A stretch of DNA of 9,789 nucleotides from Actinomycetes bacterium (GTDB lineage Bacteria; Actinomycetota; Thermoleophilia; Solirubrobacterales; Solirubrobacteraceae), in assembly GCA_023405705.1 (NCBI GenBank), contig JAEXXR010000612.1:1-9789 (forward strand), written 5' to 3'. The translations under genes were made by a program, and so were the position numbers. Within the stretch, counting starts at the first letter, position 1, and each line of letters starts with the position of its first letter. This document shows, one piece after another, positions 1-6,615 of this stretch. The notes under the pieces are model-generated. The model was not told where the DNA came from. It saw nothing but the letters and a program-made list of their open reading frames with translations, and ran no database searches.

Positions 1-23
1 CCACTAGGGCAAGCAGTTCCCCA

Positions 24-57
24 CCGGCGGCCTCGTCACGCGTGAGGAGGCCGCCGG
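24..57. repeat. 34-bp near-perfect palindrome, possible terminator of an upstream gene
   Basis: The outer arms CCGGCGGCCTC (24-34) and GAGGCCGCCGG (47-57) are exact reverse complements. After one G/G mismatch the centre TCACGCGTGA (36-45) is itself palindromic. As RNA it would form an 11-bp stem, one mismatch and a short inner stem with a CGCG loop. There is no T-run on either side, so it is not a classical intrinsic terminator, although high-GC actinobacteria often have hairpins without U-tracts. It could end a gene lying left of the window, or be a protein-binding palindrome. Confidence 0.45.
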
Positions 58-60
58 CGG

Positions 61-83
61 CGTCGCACCGGCGCACTGCGACG
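61..83. repeat. Short inverted repeat (hairpin)
   Basis: CGTCGCA (61-67) and TGCGACG (77-83) are exact 7-base inverted repeats around a 9-base loop, just right of the larger palindrome. Apart from these two structures I see nothing supportable in positions 1-153; the open minus-strand frame there looks like a GC-rich chance frame. Confidence 0.3.
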
Positions 84-153
84 GCGCTGCGCAGGCGCCG
101 CAACATCTCTCGCGCGATTCGCGCCGCAGGCCGGCGCAACGCCCTCCCGCCGC

Positions 154-159
154 TACGCT
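154..159 (+). promoter_or_regulatory. -10 element TACGCT, leaderless-type promoter of the nuclease gene
   Basis: TACGCT fits the actinobacterial -10 pattern TANNNT and is preceded by GC (GCTACGCT). Only 7 bases separate it from the ATG at 167, so transcription would begin at or next to the start codon. No Shine-Dalgarno sequence lies between, and no convincing -35 element is visible. Confidence 0.5.
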
Positions 160-166
160 CGGCCGC

Positions 167-691
167 ATGAGCTGGCCCCGCGTGCTCCCCTGGATCGTCC
201 TGCTGCTGGCCGCCGGCCTGCTGCTCGGCGACGTGCGCCTCCCCTGGGACGGCGACGACGGCGCGGCGCTGCAGCCCGGCGGCAGCGCGACGGCGCAGGT
301 CGAGCGCGTCGTCGACGGCGACACGATCGCCGTCACGCTCGGCGGCGCGGCCGAGCGCGTCCGCTACATCGGCGTCGACACGCCCGAGACGGTCAAGCCG
401 AACACGCCGGTCGAGTGCTTCGGCGAGGCCGCCCACCAGCTCAACGTGCGGCTGCTCGCCGGCGCCGGCGAGGTGACGCTGCGCTTCGACCGCGAGCTGC
501 GCGACCGCTACGGCCGGCTGCTCGCCTACGTCCACCGCGCCGGCGAGCCGCGCTCGCTGAACGCCCGGCTGGTGGAGGCCGGCGCCGCGCGCACGCTGGA
601 GATCAGCCCGAACACCAGCCGCGCGACGGAGCTGGCGCGCCTGCAGTCGGCCGCGCGGGCGGCCGGCCGCGGCCTCTGGGGCGCATGCTGA
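167..691 (+). CDS. Thermonuclease-family (SNase-like) protein with N-terminal membrane segment
   Basis: This 174-aa protein has a hydrophobic N-terminus (about residues 6-21, after an Arg) that acts as a signal peptide or membrane anchor. There is no lipobox, so the enzyme domain should sit outside the cytoplasmic membrane. The rest is a staphylococcal-nuclease OB-fold domain: VDGDT at 49-53, RYIGVDTPE at 66-74 and DRYGRLLAYV at 113-122. By alignment in my head, the catalytic and calcium residues of the family (Asp21, Arg35, Asp40, Glu43, Arg87 of the S. aureus enzyme) correspond to D52, R66, D71, E74 and R117, so all are kept. A calcium-dependent extracellular DNase/RNase is expected. It has its own promoter 7 bases upstream and a hairpin 25 bases after the stop, so it is probably monocistronic. 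Two Cys (84 and the last residue) could form a disulfide. Confidence 0.88.
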   Translation: MSWPRVLPWIVLLLAAGLLLGDVRLPWDGDDGAALQPGGSATAQVERVVDGDTIAVTLGGAAERVRYIGVDTPETVKPNTPVECFGEAAHQLNVRLLAGAGEVTLRFDRELRDRYGRLLAYVHRAGEPRSLNARLVEAGAARTLEISPNTSRATELARLQSAARAAGRGLWGAC

Positions 692-715
692 GCGATGCTG
701 GCAGTCGGCGCGCGA

Positions 716-742
716 GCCCTCCAAGCGGGCGCGTCGGAGGGC
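716..742 (+). terminator. Candidate hairpin terminator after the nuclease gene
   Basis: GCCCTCC (716-722) and GGAGGGC (736-742) pair perfectly across a 13-base loop, starting 25 bases after the nuclease stop codon. No T-tract follows. The 134-bp gap 692-825 otherwise holds only the promoter of the next gene. Confidence 0.4.
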
Positions 743-806
743 CGCCGGGGCCGTCGGGAGGCGCGGCCGGACTCCTGCAGACCGGAGCCGCCGGCGTCAT
801 AACGAC

Positions 807-815
807 TGCTAGGCT
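807..815 (+). promoter_or_regulatory. Extended -10 promoter TGCTAGGCT of the small membrane protein gene
   Basis: TAGGCT (810-815) matches TANNNT and is preceded by TGC, giving an extended -10. The ATG at 826 follows after 10 bases with no Shine-Dalgarno sequence, so the transcript would have a leader of only a few bases or none. Confidence 0.5.
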
Positions 816-825
816 TCTGAGCTTC

Positions 826-1065
826 ATGAGAATGAGCAAGAGCCTCGCCCAGTTCGAGCAGGCCTTCTACGAGGAGGCCGCACTCGACCGCTCGCGCCGC
901 GAGCGGCTCGCCGACTCGGCCGCCCACCGCAGCCGCCAGCGCGAGCTCGCGAAGATCCACAAGCGCGGCTCGATGCGCTACGTCCTGCTCGTCCTCACGC
1001 TGATCGCGACCGCCGTCGTCGTCACGATCGCGATGTTCGAGACGCTGTACATGGTGATGGGCTGA
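826..1065 (+). CDS. Small single-pass membrane protein, function unknown
   Basis: This 79-aa protein is not a family I recognise. Residues 1-48 are hydrophilic, strongly charged and helix-prone, rich in Arg, Glu and Ala (for example RSRRER at 22-27), and could form a short coiled coil. A hydrophobic span at about 51-70 (VLLVLTLIATAVVVTIAM) follows a basic patch KIHKRGSMR, which suggests the N-terminus is cytoplasmic and the short tail outside. The frame stays open upstream, but I chose the ATG at 826 because it lies 10 bases after a good -10 element and because residues encoded further upstream are Arg/Pro-rich noise read out of frame through the nuclease gene. A second ATG at 832 is possible. 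It converges on csrA. The function may be an anchor or regulator at the membrane, but nothing in the sequence decides this. Confidence 0.7.
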   Translation: MRMSKSLAQFEQAFYEEAALDRSRRERLADSAAHRSRQRELAKIHKRGSMRYVLLVLTLIATAVVVTIAMFETLYMVMG

Positions 1066-1081
1066 CCGCCAGGCGCGGTCA
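1063..1081. terminator. Hairpin overlapping the stop codon, between convergent genes
   Basis: TGACCGC (1063-1069) and GCGGTCA (1075-1081) form a perfect 7-bp stem with the loop CAGGC. The 5' arm begins with the TGA stop of the small membrane protein. csrA ends at 1130 on the opposite strand, so the hairpin could act for both directions. There is no U-tract. Confidence 0.4.
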
Positions 1082-1129
1082 ACCGCTCACCCCCTCAGCC
1101 CGACGCCAGCACCCGCCAGGCCGGCCGTT

Positions 1130-1369
1130 TCAGGCCTCTTCGCTGCTCCCCAGCTTCCGCAGCGCGGCGTCGACCTCGGCCTTGGCGCCCTCGCCGGCCG
1201 CCAGGTTCTCCTGCTGGATCTCGAGGTAGACCTCCTTGCGGAAGACCGGGACGTCACGCGGCGCCTGGATCCCGATCCGGACCTTCTCGCCCATGATCGC
1301 GAGCACCGACACCTCTATGTCGTCCCCGATCATGATGCTCTGGTTGGACTTGCGCGTAAGGACCAACAT
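1130..1369 (-). CDS. csrA: Carbon storage regulator CsrA, RNA-binding translational repressor
   Basis: This 79-aa CsrA homologue starts MLVLTRK and has the diagnostic [13 protein letters not shown] and [17 protein letters not shown] stretches. The two RNA-contact regions of the family are present: LTR at 4-6 and R44 in VFRKE. The protein dimerises and binds GGA motifs in mRNA leaders, usually blocking ribosome entry. Compared with the 61-aa E. coli protein it has a longer tail (about 56-79), and EN at 54-55 resembles the Bacillus-type proteins that the flagellar assembly factor FliW antagonises; that link is inference. The ATG at 1369 has GGAGG 11 bases upstream. No fliW or flagellin gene is in the window. 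It is divergent from the 196-aa gene across 187 bp and converges with the small membrane protein gene. No AGA codons and no sign of transfer were noticed. Confidence 0.97.
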   Translation of the reverse strand: MLVLTRKSNQSIMIGDDIEVSVLAIMGEKVRIGIQAPRDVPVFRKEVYLEIQQENLAAGEGAKAEVDAALRKLGSSEEA

Positions 1370-1380
1370 TGCGCTCTCTG

Positions 1381-1388
1381 CCTCCCTG
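1381..1388 (-). promoter_or_regulatory. csrA ribosome-binding site that is also a CsrA-binding motif
   Basis: On the minus strand this reads CAGGGAGG, an exact match to the CsrA consensus CANGGANG, and its GGAGG is the Shine-Dalgarno sequence 11 bases before the csrA ATG. Binding here would block ribosomes, the standard CsrA mechanism. Autorepression is inferred. Confidence 0.55.
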
Positions 1389-1407
1389 CTGCATGGTGGC
1401 CGGATGC

Positions 1408-1443
1408 GACCGGGGAGGGCTTGTCATCTGCTGACAGCCGGTC
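1408..1443 (-). promoter_or_regulatory. Stem-loop in the csrA leader
   Basis: On the minus strand GACCGG pairs with CCGGTC (outer 6-bp stem) and, inside it, TGTCA pairs with TGACA around the loop GCAGA; a C-rich bulge lies on the 3' side. It sits 20 bases upstream of the CsrA/ribosome-binding motif. It could shape access of CsrA or be a simple leader stem. Confidence 0.35.
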
Positions 1444-1455
1444 GCTCAGGAACCA

Positions 1456-1461
1456 AGCATA
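1456..1461 (-). promoter_or_regulatory. Candidate -10 element TATGCT of csrA
   Basis: Minus-strand TATGCT fits TANNNT and lies in the least GC-rich part of the 187-bp divergent gap. It would give a leader of about 80 bases that includes the stem-loop and the Shine-Dalgarno site. I see no good -35 and no clear flagellar sigma-28 motif. Confidence 0.35.
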
Positions 1462-1541
1462 ACGAGCAGATGCAGCGCACTTGGCATTTCCTCCCGCATT
1501 CCTTCCGCCTCGGGGCGGGTCGTTCACCCTGCACTTTCCGC

Positions 1542-1547
1542 TAGTGT
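1542..1547 (+). promoter_or_regulatory. -10 element TAGTGT of the 196-aa gene
   Basis: TAGTGT, preceded by GC (GCTAGTGT), lies 9 bases before the ATG at 1557. There is no Shine-Dalgarno sequence between, so the gene is probably leaderless or has a leader of 1-3 bases. Confidence 0.45.
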
Positions 1548-1556
1548 CCGCGCGCG

Positions 1557-2147
1557 ATGGCACGACGTTCACTTCGTCCCCAGCTCAATCAGATCCGCCA
1601 GTGGGTCCGTCAGGGCCGCACTGACGCTTGGATCGCGCACCAGCTCGAAGTCACGACGCAGCAGATCGCCTCCTTCAAGAAGGAGAACGAGCTCGTCGCC
1701 GACGACGTCGACACCGATACGGGTGCCGACTTCGACGACGAGATCGATCTCCGCGCGGAGGATGACGCGCTGATCGCCGCTGAACTCGAAGCAGCGCAGG
1801 CCGCCAAGGCCAAGGCCGAGGCGGAAGCCGCCGAAGCCAAGGCCAAGGAAGAGGCCGCTAAGGCCAAGGCCCGGAAGCAGCAGGCGGAGACCGACGAGGA
1901 CGAGGACGGCGACAAGCCGTCTCGTCGCCGCGGTCGCCGTGGCGGGCGTGGGCGCCGCAAGGCGCACACGGGCCCGCTCGAGGGTTCGTTCGACCACGGC
2001 GAGGAGGGCTACGGACTGTGGCTCGATCCCGCCGTCCAGGACGACCCCGTCTACGCCGAGCACTGGGCGGGTCACCGCCCGATCGAGATCACGATCGAGG
2101 AAGACCAGATCGTGATCCGGCGCGTCGGCGAAGACGACGACGAGTAG
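1557..2147 (+). CDS. HTH-like / acidic coiled-coil / Arg-Gly-rich protein, function unknown
   Basis: This 196-aa protein is of a family I cannot name. Residues 7-45 look like a small helix-turn-helix: QIRQWVRQGRTDAWIAHQL followed by VTTQQIASFKKENEL. Residues 48-70 are very acidic. Residues 71-110 are an Ala/Lys/Glu helix with near-repeats of AKA and EAA, probably a coiled coil or single helix. Residues 122-135 are an Arg/Gly patch (RRRGRRGGRGRRK) suited to binding nucleic acid. The tail (about 148-190) carries aromatic and hydrophobic residues (GYGLWLDPAV, then PIEITIEEDQIVIRR) and is probably a folded beta-rich domain. This layout suggests a DNA- or RNA-binding protein, perhaps nucleoid- or ribosome-associated; automated pipelines may call such low-complexity proteins IF-2-like, but there is no GTPase domain. 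It has its own promoter and is followed by two hairpins. Confidence 0.82.
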   Translation: MARRSLRPQLNQIRQWVRQGRTDAWIAHQLEVTTQQIASFKKENELVADDVDTDTGADFDDEIDLRAEDDALIAAELEAAQAAKAKAEAEAAEAKAKEEAAKAKARKQQAETDEDEDGDKPSRRRGRRGGRGRRKAHTGPLEGSFDHGEEGYGLWLDPAVQDDPVYAEHWAGHRPIEITIEEDQIVIRRVGEDDDE

Positions 2148-2158
2148 CAGAGGGAGCG

Positions 2159-2178
2159 CGGGGCTCTGGGGAGCCCCG
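2159..2178 (+). terminator. Hairpin terminator of the 196-aa gene
   Basis: CGGGGCTC (2159-2166) and GAGCCCCG (2171-2178) form a perfect 8-bp stem with a TGGG loop, 11 bases after the stop codon. It is followed by TCAACCCCC and no T-run. Confidence 0.6.
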
Positions 2179-2197
2179 TCAACCCCCGCAGGACGGC

Positions 2198-2222
2198 AGC
2201 GGCCCGGCGTCAGCCGGGCGCT
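2198..2222. terminator. Second hairpin between convergent genes
   Basis: GCCCGGC (2202-2208) and GCCGGGC (2213-2219) pair perfectly around the loop GTCA; AGC and GCT outside can extend the stem past one bulged G. It lies 26 bases beyond the stop of the minus-strand 119-aa gene (at 2249) and after the first hairpin, so it may stop transcription from the minus side or from both. Confidence 0.5.
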
Positions 2223-2248
2223 ATCGCGTTCCTGCCACCGCGTCCTGC

Positions 2249-2608
2249 TCAGGGACGGTCGAGCGGCTCCTCCTGCCGCTCCAGCTCCTCGCGCGTGCGG
2301 CGCCGGCCGCCCGACCAGTCGACCGCCTCGCGCACGTAGCGGGCGAAGGCGGCGCCGCCGACCGCCTGCGCGTCCCATGCCGCCGGGTCGTTCGGCGCGG
2401 CCTGCATCGCGGCGTCGAGCACCCAGTCGGTGCCGGCGCTGTAGAGCGCGGCCAGCTCGTCGGTCGTGAAGGCGCCGCCGAGACGGCGGCGCAGCTCGTC
2501 GACGACGGCGTCGACGGCGCGCTCGAGCTTGGCGCGGTCGGCCGGATCGGCGGTGCGCAGCAGGCGCTGGCCGTCGTCCCAGAGCTGGAGAGCGGTGTCG
2601 GTCTGCAC
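2249..2608 (-). CDS. Conserved-looking helical protein, function unknown
   Basis: This 119-aa protein has no family I recognise. It appears mostly alpha-helical and soluble: a charged first helix region (about 1-45, with RAKLERAVDAVVDELRRRL), a middle FTTDELAALYSAGTDWVLDA (47-66), then a segment with AWDAQAVGGAAFARYVREAVDW, and a charged tail. There is no signal peptide, membrane span or metal-binding motif. The start is GTG at 2608: a minus-strand TACCCT lies exactly 7 bases upstream, while the GGAGG in that spacer is only 2 bases from the GTG, too close to serve as a Shine-Dalgarno site. It follows ftsB by 52 bp and sits where Mycobacterium has the DUF501 gene in the eno cluster, but it shows no resemblance to DUF501 that I can see. 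Confidence 0.72.
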   Translation of the reverse strand: MQTDTALQLWDDGQRLLRTADPADRAKLERAVDAVVDELRRRLGGAFTTDELAALYSAGTDWVLDAAMQAAPNDPAAWDAQAVGGAAFARYVREAVDWSGGRRRTREELERQEEPLDRP

Positions 2609-2615
2609 GCCCTCC

Positions 2616-2621
2616 AGGGTA
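2616..2621 (-). promoter_or_regulatory. -10 element TACCCT, leaderless-type promoter of the 119-aa gene
   Basis: Minus-strand TACCCT fits TANNNT and ends 7 bases before the GTG at 2608, the same geometry as at 154-159. No -35 element is evident. Confidence 0.4.
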
Positions 2622-2660
2622 CCCGCGCGTCTGCGCGCGAGACGCCTCGCCGGCGCGCGG

Positions 2661-3047
2661 CTACTCGTCGTCGGGCAGGCCGCTGACGACGTAGGGCCGC
2701 TCGCCCGGGCGCACCATCCCGAGGCGGCGGGCCTCGGTCTCGACGGTGCGCGGATCCTTCAGCTCTCTCGCGCGCGCCGCCAGCTCGGCGTGCTCTCTCT
2801 TCAGCCGCTCCAGCTCCGTCTGCTTCGCGTTCGAGTCGCTCCAGGTGGCGACGTAGGAGCGCGCCGGCTGCACGTAGAGCGCGACGACGGCGGCGAGCAG
2901 GAGCAGCAGCGCGATCCGCCCGACGCGATCCCAGCGCACCCGCATCGCGGCGGCGCCGAAGGCGGTCTGCGCCGGCGGCCGCGGCTCGGTGCGGCGACGG
3001 TCACGGCGGGGCGGATCGACGGGCGGCATCCCCAACCCTTCGCCCAC
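2661..3047 (-). CDS. ftsB: FtsB/DivIC-family cell division protein
   Basis: From the GTG at 3047 this is 128 aa. A Pro/Arg-rich cytoplasmic head (1-42) leads into one membrane span (about 43-60, RIALLLLLAAVVALYV). A coiled coil follows (about 70-96, KQTELERLKREHAELAARA) and then the family's closing motif ARRLGMVRPGERPYVV (about 106-121). Proteins of this type join FtsL and FtsQ in the divisome and help activate septal wall synthesis. The reading frame is open further, to a GTG at 3101, but I prefer 3047 because GGAGGAG lies 10 bases before it and no such site serves 3101; an ATG at 3029 is another option. Two Arg codons are AGA. It stands directly after eno, as in other Actinobacteria, but separated by 162 bp containing a large hairpin, so it may be transcribed separately. 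Confidence 0.9.
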   Translation of the reverse strand: MGEGLGMPPVDPPRRDRRRTEPRPPAQTAFGAAAMRVRWDRVGRIALLLLLAAVVALYVQPARSYVATWSDSNAKQTELERLKREHAELAARARELKDPRTVETEARRLGMVRPGERPYVVSGLPDDE

Positions 3048-3057
3048 CCGCGGGCTT

Positions 3058-3064
3058 CTCCTCC
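3058..3064 (-). promoter_or_regulatory. Ribosome-binding site that decides the ftsB start
   Basis: Minus-strand GGAGGAG lies 10 bases before the GTG at 3047. It falls inside the longer reading frame that starts at 3101, which argues for the shorter protein. Confidence 0.6.
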
Positions 3065-3127
3065 AACGGACTGCCGATGCAATGACCGACCCGCCGACCA
3101 CCTTGCGTAGAGCGCCGGATCGTGGAT

Positions 3128-3193
3128 GCCTCGCGCGATCCGAGCGAGCCGATCGGGACGGAGTCCCTTGAGGCTCGTCGGATCGTGCGAGGC
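3128..3193. repeat. 66-nt long imperfect hairpin between eno and ftsB
   Basis: Positions 3128-3143 (GCCTCGCGCGATCCGA) pair with 3178-3193 (TCGGATCGTGCGAGGC) at 15 of 16 positions, the exception being a G.U wobble on the + strand. After a one-base bulge, CGAGCC (3145-3150) pairs with GGCTCG (3172-3177). After a 4x4 internal loop, GGGAC (3155-3159) pairs with GTCCC (3163-3167) around a 3-base loop. It starts 17 bases after the eno stop (minus strand). It may be the terminator or RNA 3'-end stabiliser of the mazG-eno transcript, without a U-tract, or a dispersed palindromic element. Confidence 0.6.
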
Positions 3194-3209
3194 GCCGCGA
3201 GGCGGTGCT

Positions 3210-5381
<2,172 letters not shown>

Positions 5382-6536
5382 CTATCTCGTCGTGACGACT
5401 TCGCCGCCGGCCGTCGAGGTCGTTCTCGGTCTCGGGGCGTTGCCGCAGATCTGCGGGACGACGTAGCCGGTGCGGCACTCGGTCAGCTCCGACCACCGCT
5501 CCTGGAACTCTCTGCCGAATCTGGTCAGCTCGTCCTGGCCCTTCGTCTGCTCCAGCTGGGCTCTGATCGCCTCTCTGGAGTCGGCGAGCGAGTTCTGTCT
5601 GGCGTCGGTCACTCTCGTGACACGGACGATGTACCAGCCGAACTGACCTCTCACCGGGCCGACGATCGTGTCGACTCTGGCGTTGAAGGCGGCGGTGTCG
5701 AGCGCTCTGTCCTGCTGGCCTCTGGCGACGCCGAGGAGTCTGCCGCCGTTGCCCTTGGAGAGCGCGTCGGTCGACGATCTTCTCGCGACGGAGGCCCAGC
5801 TGGCGCCGTCCTCGATCTCTCTCTTGGCGGCCTCGGCCTGCGCCTCGGTTCTCGTCAGGACGATCTCGAGGTCACGACGCTCCGGGACGGCGAACTGCTC
5901 TCTGTTTCTGTTGTAGTAGGCCGTGATGTCGGCCTCGGTGACGTCACCGGCCTGTCTCTGGATTCTCTCGGTGATTCTCGCCGGGAGCTCCTGCAGGCGC
6001 AGCTGGAAGAGGACGTCCTCCTCGGTCATGCCGGAGGTTCTGAGGAATCTCTCGTACTCGCCTCTTCTGGCGAACTGAGCTCTCTTCGTCTCCTCGAGTC
6101 TTCTCTCGATGTCTCTGTCGGAGAGCTCGATGCCGAGGTCCTTCGCCTCGTCCTCGAACCAGATGCTCTGGATCAGCATCGCCATGACCTGGTTTCTGAC
6201 CTGCTCGTCGAGCTGTCTGCACTGGGCTCTGGCCGCCGAGTCGCTCGGGACTCTCTGCCCTCTGACTCTTCTGGCGGCGTCCTGGATGCCAGCGATGCAT
6301 CTCGCATAGGTCGGCGGATCCGGCACGACCGGGGCCCCGTTGCTTCTGGCCATGATCGCGACCCAGCGCTCGTAGTCAGCCTTCGTGACGGGCGTGCCGT
6401 CGACTGAAGCGACCGCGTTGCTGGGGACCTCGTTGCTGTCGTCGTCCCCGCCGCATGCAGCGACGGTGAACGCGAGCACGAAGAAGGCGCCGAGCGCCAG
6501 GAAGATGCGAAGTGTCTTGGTCACGGGCGTGAGCAC
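5382..6536 (-). CDS. SurA/PrsA-like peptidyl-prolyl isomerase lipoprotein
   Basis: This 384-aa protein is an extracytoplasmic folding factor. Residues 7-28 form a lipoprotein signal: KTLR, a hydrophobic core, then VAAC with the lipidated Cys28. A SurA-type N-terminal helical region (about 40-200) carries the start ASVDGTPVTKADYERW and YERFLRTSGMTEEDV. A parvulin (PpiC-type) domain spans about 205-312 (AYYNRNREQFAVPERRDLEIVL, then GRLLGV and GQFGWYIVRV). A further helical stretch and a Thr/Pro tail with Cys354 and Cys364 follow. Whether the isomerase site is active cannot be judged. The start is GTG at 6536 with AAGGAGAG 9 bases upstream. It lies between mfd and mazG. The striking feature is arginine coding: 40 of 48 Arg codons are AGA (hand count), with Ala, Leu, Gly, Val and others still GC-ending. 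That argues against simple import from a low-GC genome. Confidence 0.9.
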   Translation of the reverse strand: MLTPVTKTLRIFLALGAFFVLAFTVAACGGDDDSNEVPSNAVASVDGTPVTKADYERWVAIMARSNGAPVVPDPPTYARCIAGIQDAARRVRGQRVPSDSAARAQCRQLDEQVRNQVMAMLIQSIWFEDEAKDLGIELSDRDIERRLEETKRAQFARRGEYERFLRTSGMTEEDVLFQLRLQELPARITERIQRQAGDVTEADITAYYNRNREQFAVPERRDLEIVLTRTEAQAEAAKREIEDGASWASVARRSSTDALSKGNGGRLLGVARGQQDRALDTAAFNARVDTIVGPVRGQFGWYIVRVTRVTDARQNSLADSREAIRAQLEQTKGQDELTRFGREFQERWSELTECRTGYVVPQICGNAPRPRTTSTAGGEVVTTR

Positions 6537-6545
6537 TGTACAGAA

Positions 6546-6553
6546 CTCTCCTT
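6546..6553 (-). promoter_or_regulatory. Strong ribosome-binding site of the SurA-like gene
   Basis: Minus-strand AAGGAGAG sits 9 bases before the GTG at 6536 and supports that start over the GTG four codons later. It contrasts with the leaderless arrangement of mazG. Confidence 0.65.
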
Positions 6554-6575
6554 GATCGTTGCGTCAGTTCAACCG

Positions 6576-6582
6576 ATTATTA
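6576..6582 (-). promoter_or_regulatory. AT-rich patch, possible promoter of the SurA-like gene
   Basis: The 79-bp gap between mfd and the SurA-like gene contains minus-strand TAATAAT in an otherwise very GC-rich window, about 40 bases before the start codon. It could hold a -10 element, but I find no matching -35, so this is tentative. Confidence 0.3.
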
Positions 6583-6615
6583 GGCGTTCTTTAGCGATCG
6601 CCCGCGAACACGCCA

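Noticed and set aside
1..25. Possible tRNA 3' end at the left edge
   Set aside because: CCAC and GTTCC-like strings are present, but no acceptor or T-arm pairing could be built within the window.
4..336. Minus-strand open frame of 110 codons at the left end
   Set aside because: Ser/Pro/Arg/Ala-rich composition with no motif, overlapping the nuclease gene in antisense and crossing a strong palindrome; no ribosome-binding site seen.
1790..1880. GCCAAGGCC-type repeats as a DNA-level repeat element
   Set aside because: They are in-frame codons of an Ala/Lys/Glu helix in the 196-aa protein and are explained by its low complexity.
1569..2378. Minus-strand open frame of 269 codons opposite the 196-aa gene
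   Set aside because: Leu/Gly/Arg-rich antisense of the Ala/Lys/Glu repeats; no start signal and no domain.
5382..6536. Horizontal transfer from a low-GC donor as the cause of AGA use in the SurA-like gene
   Set aside because: Only Arg codons deviate; Ala, Gly, Leu, Val, Thr and Lys codons remain GC-rich (GCC, GGC, CTG/CTC, GTC, ACC, AAG), which a low-GC import would not show.
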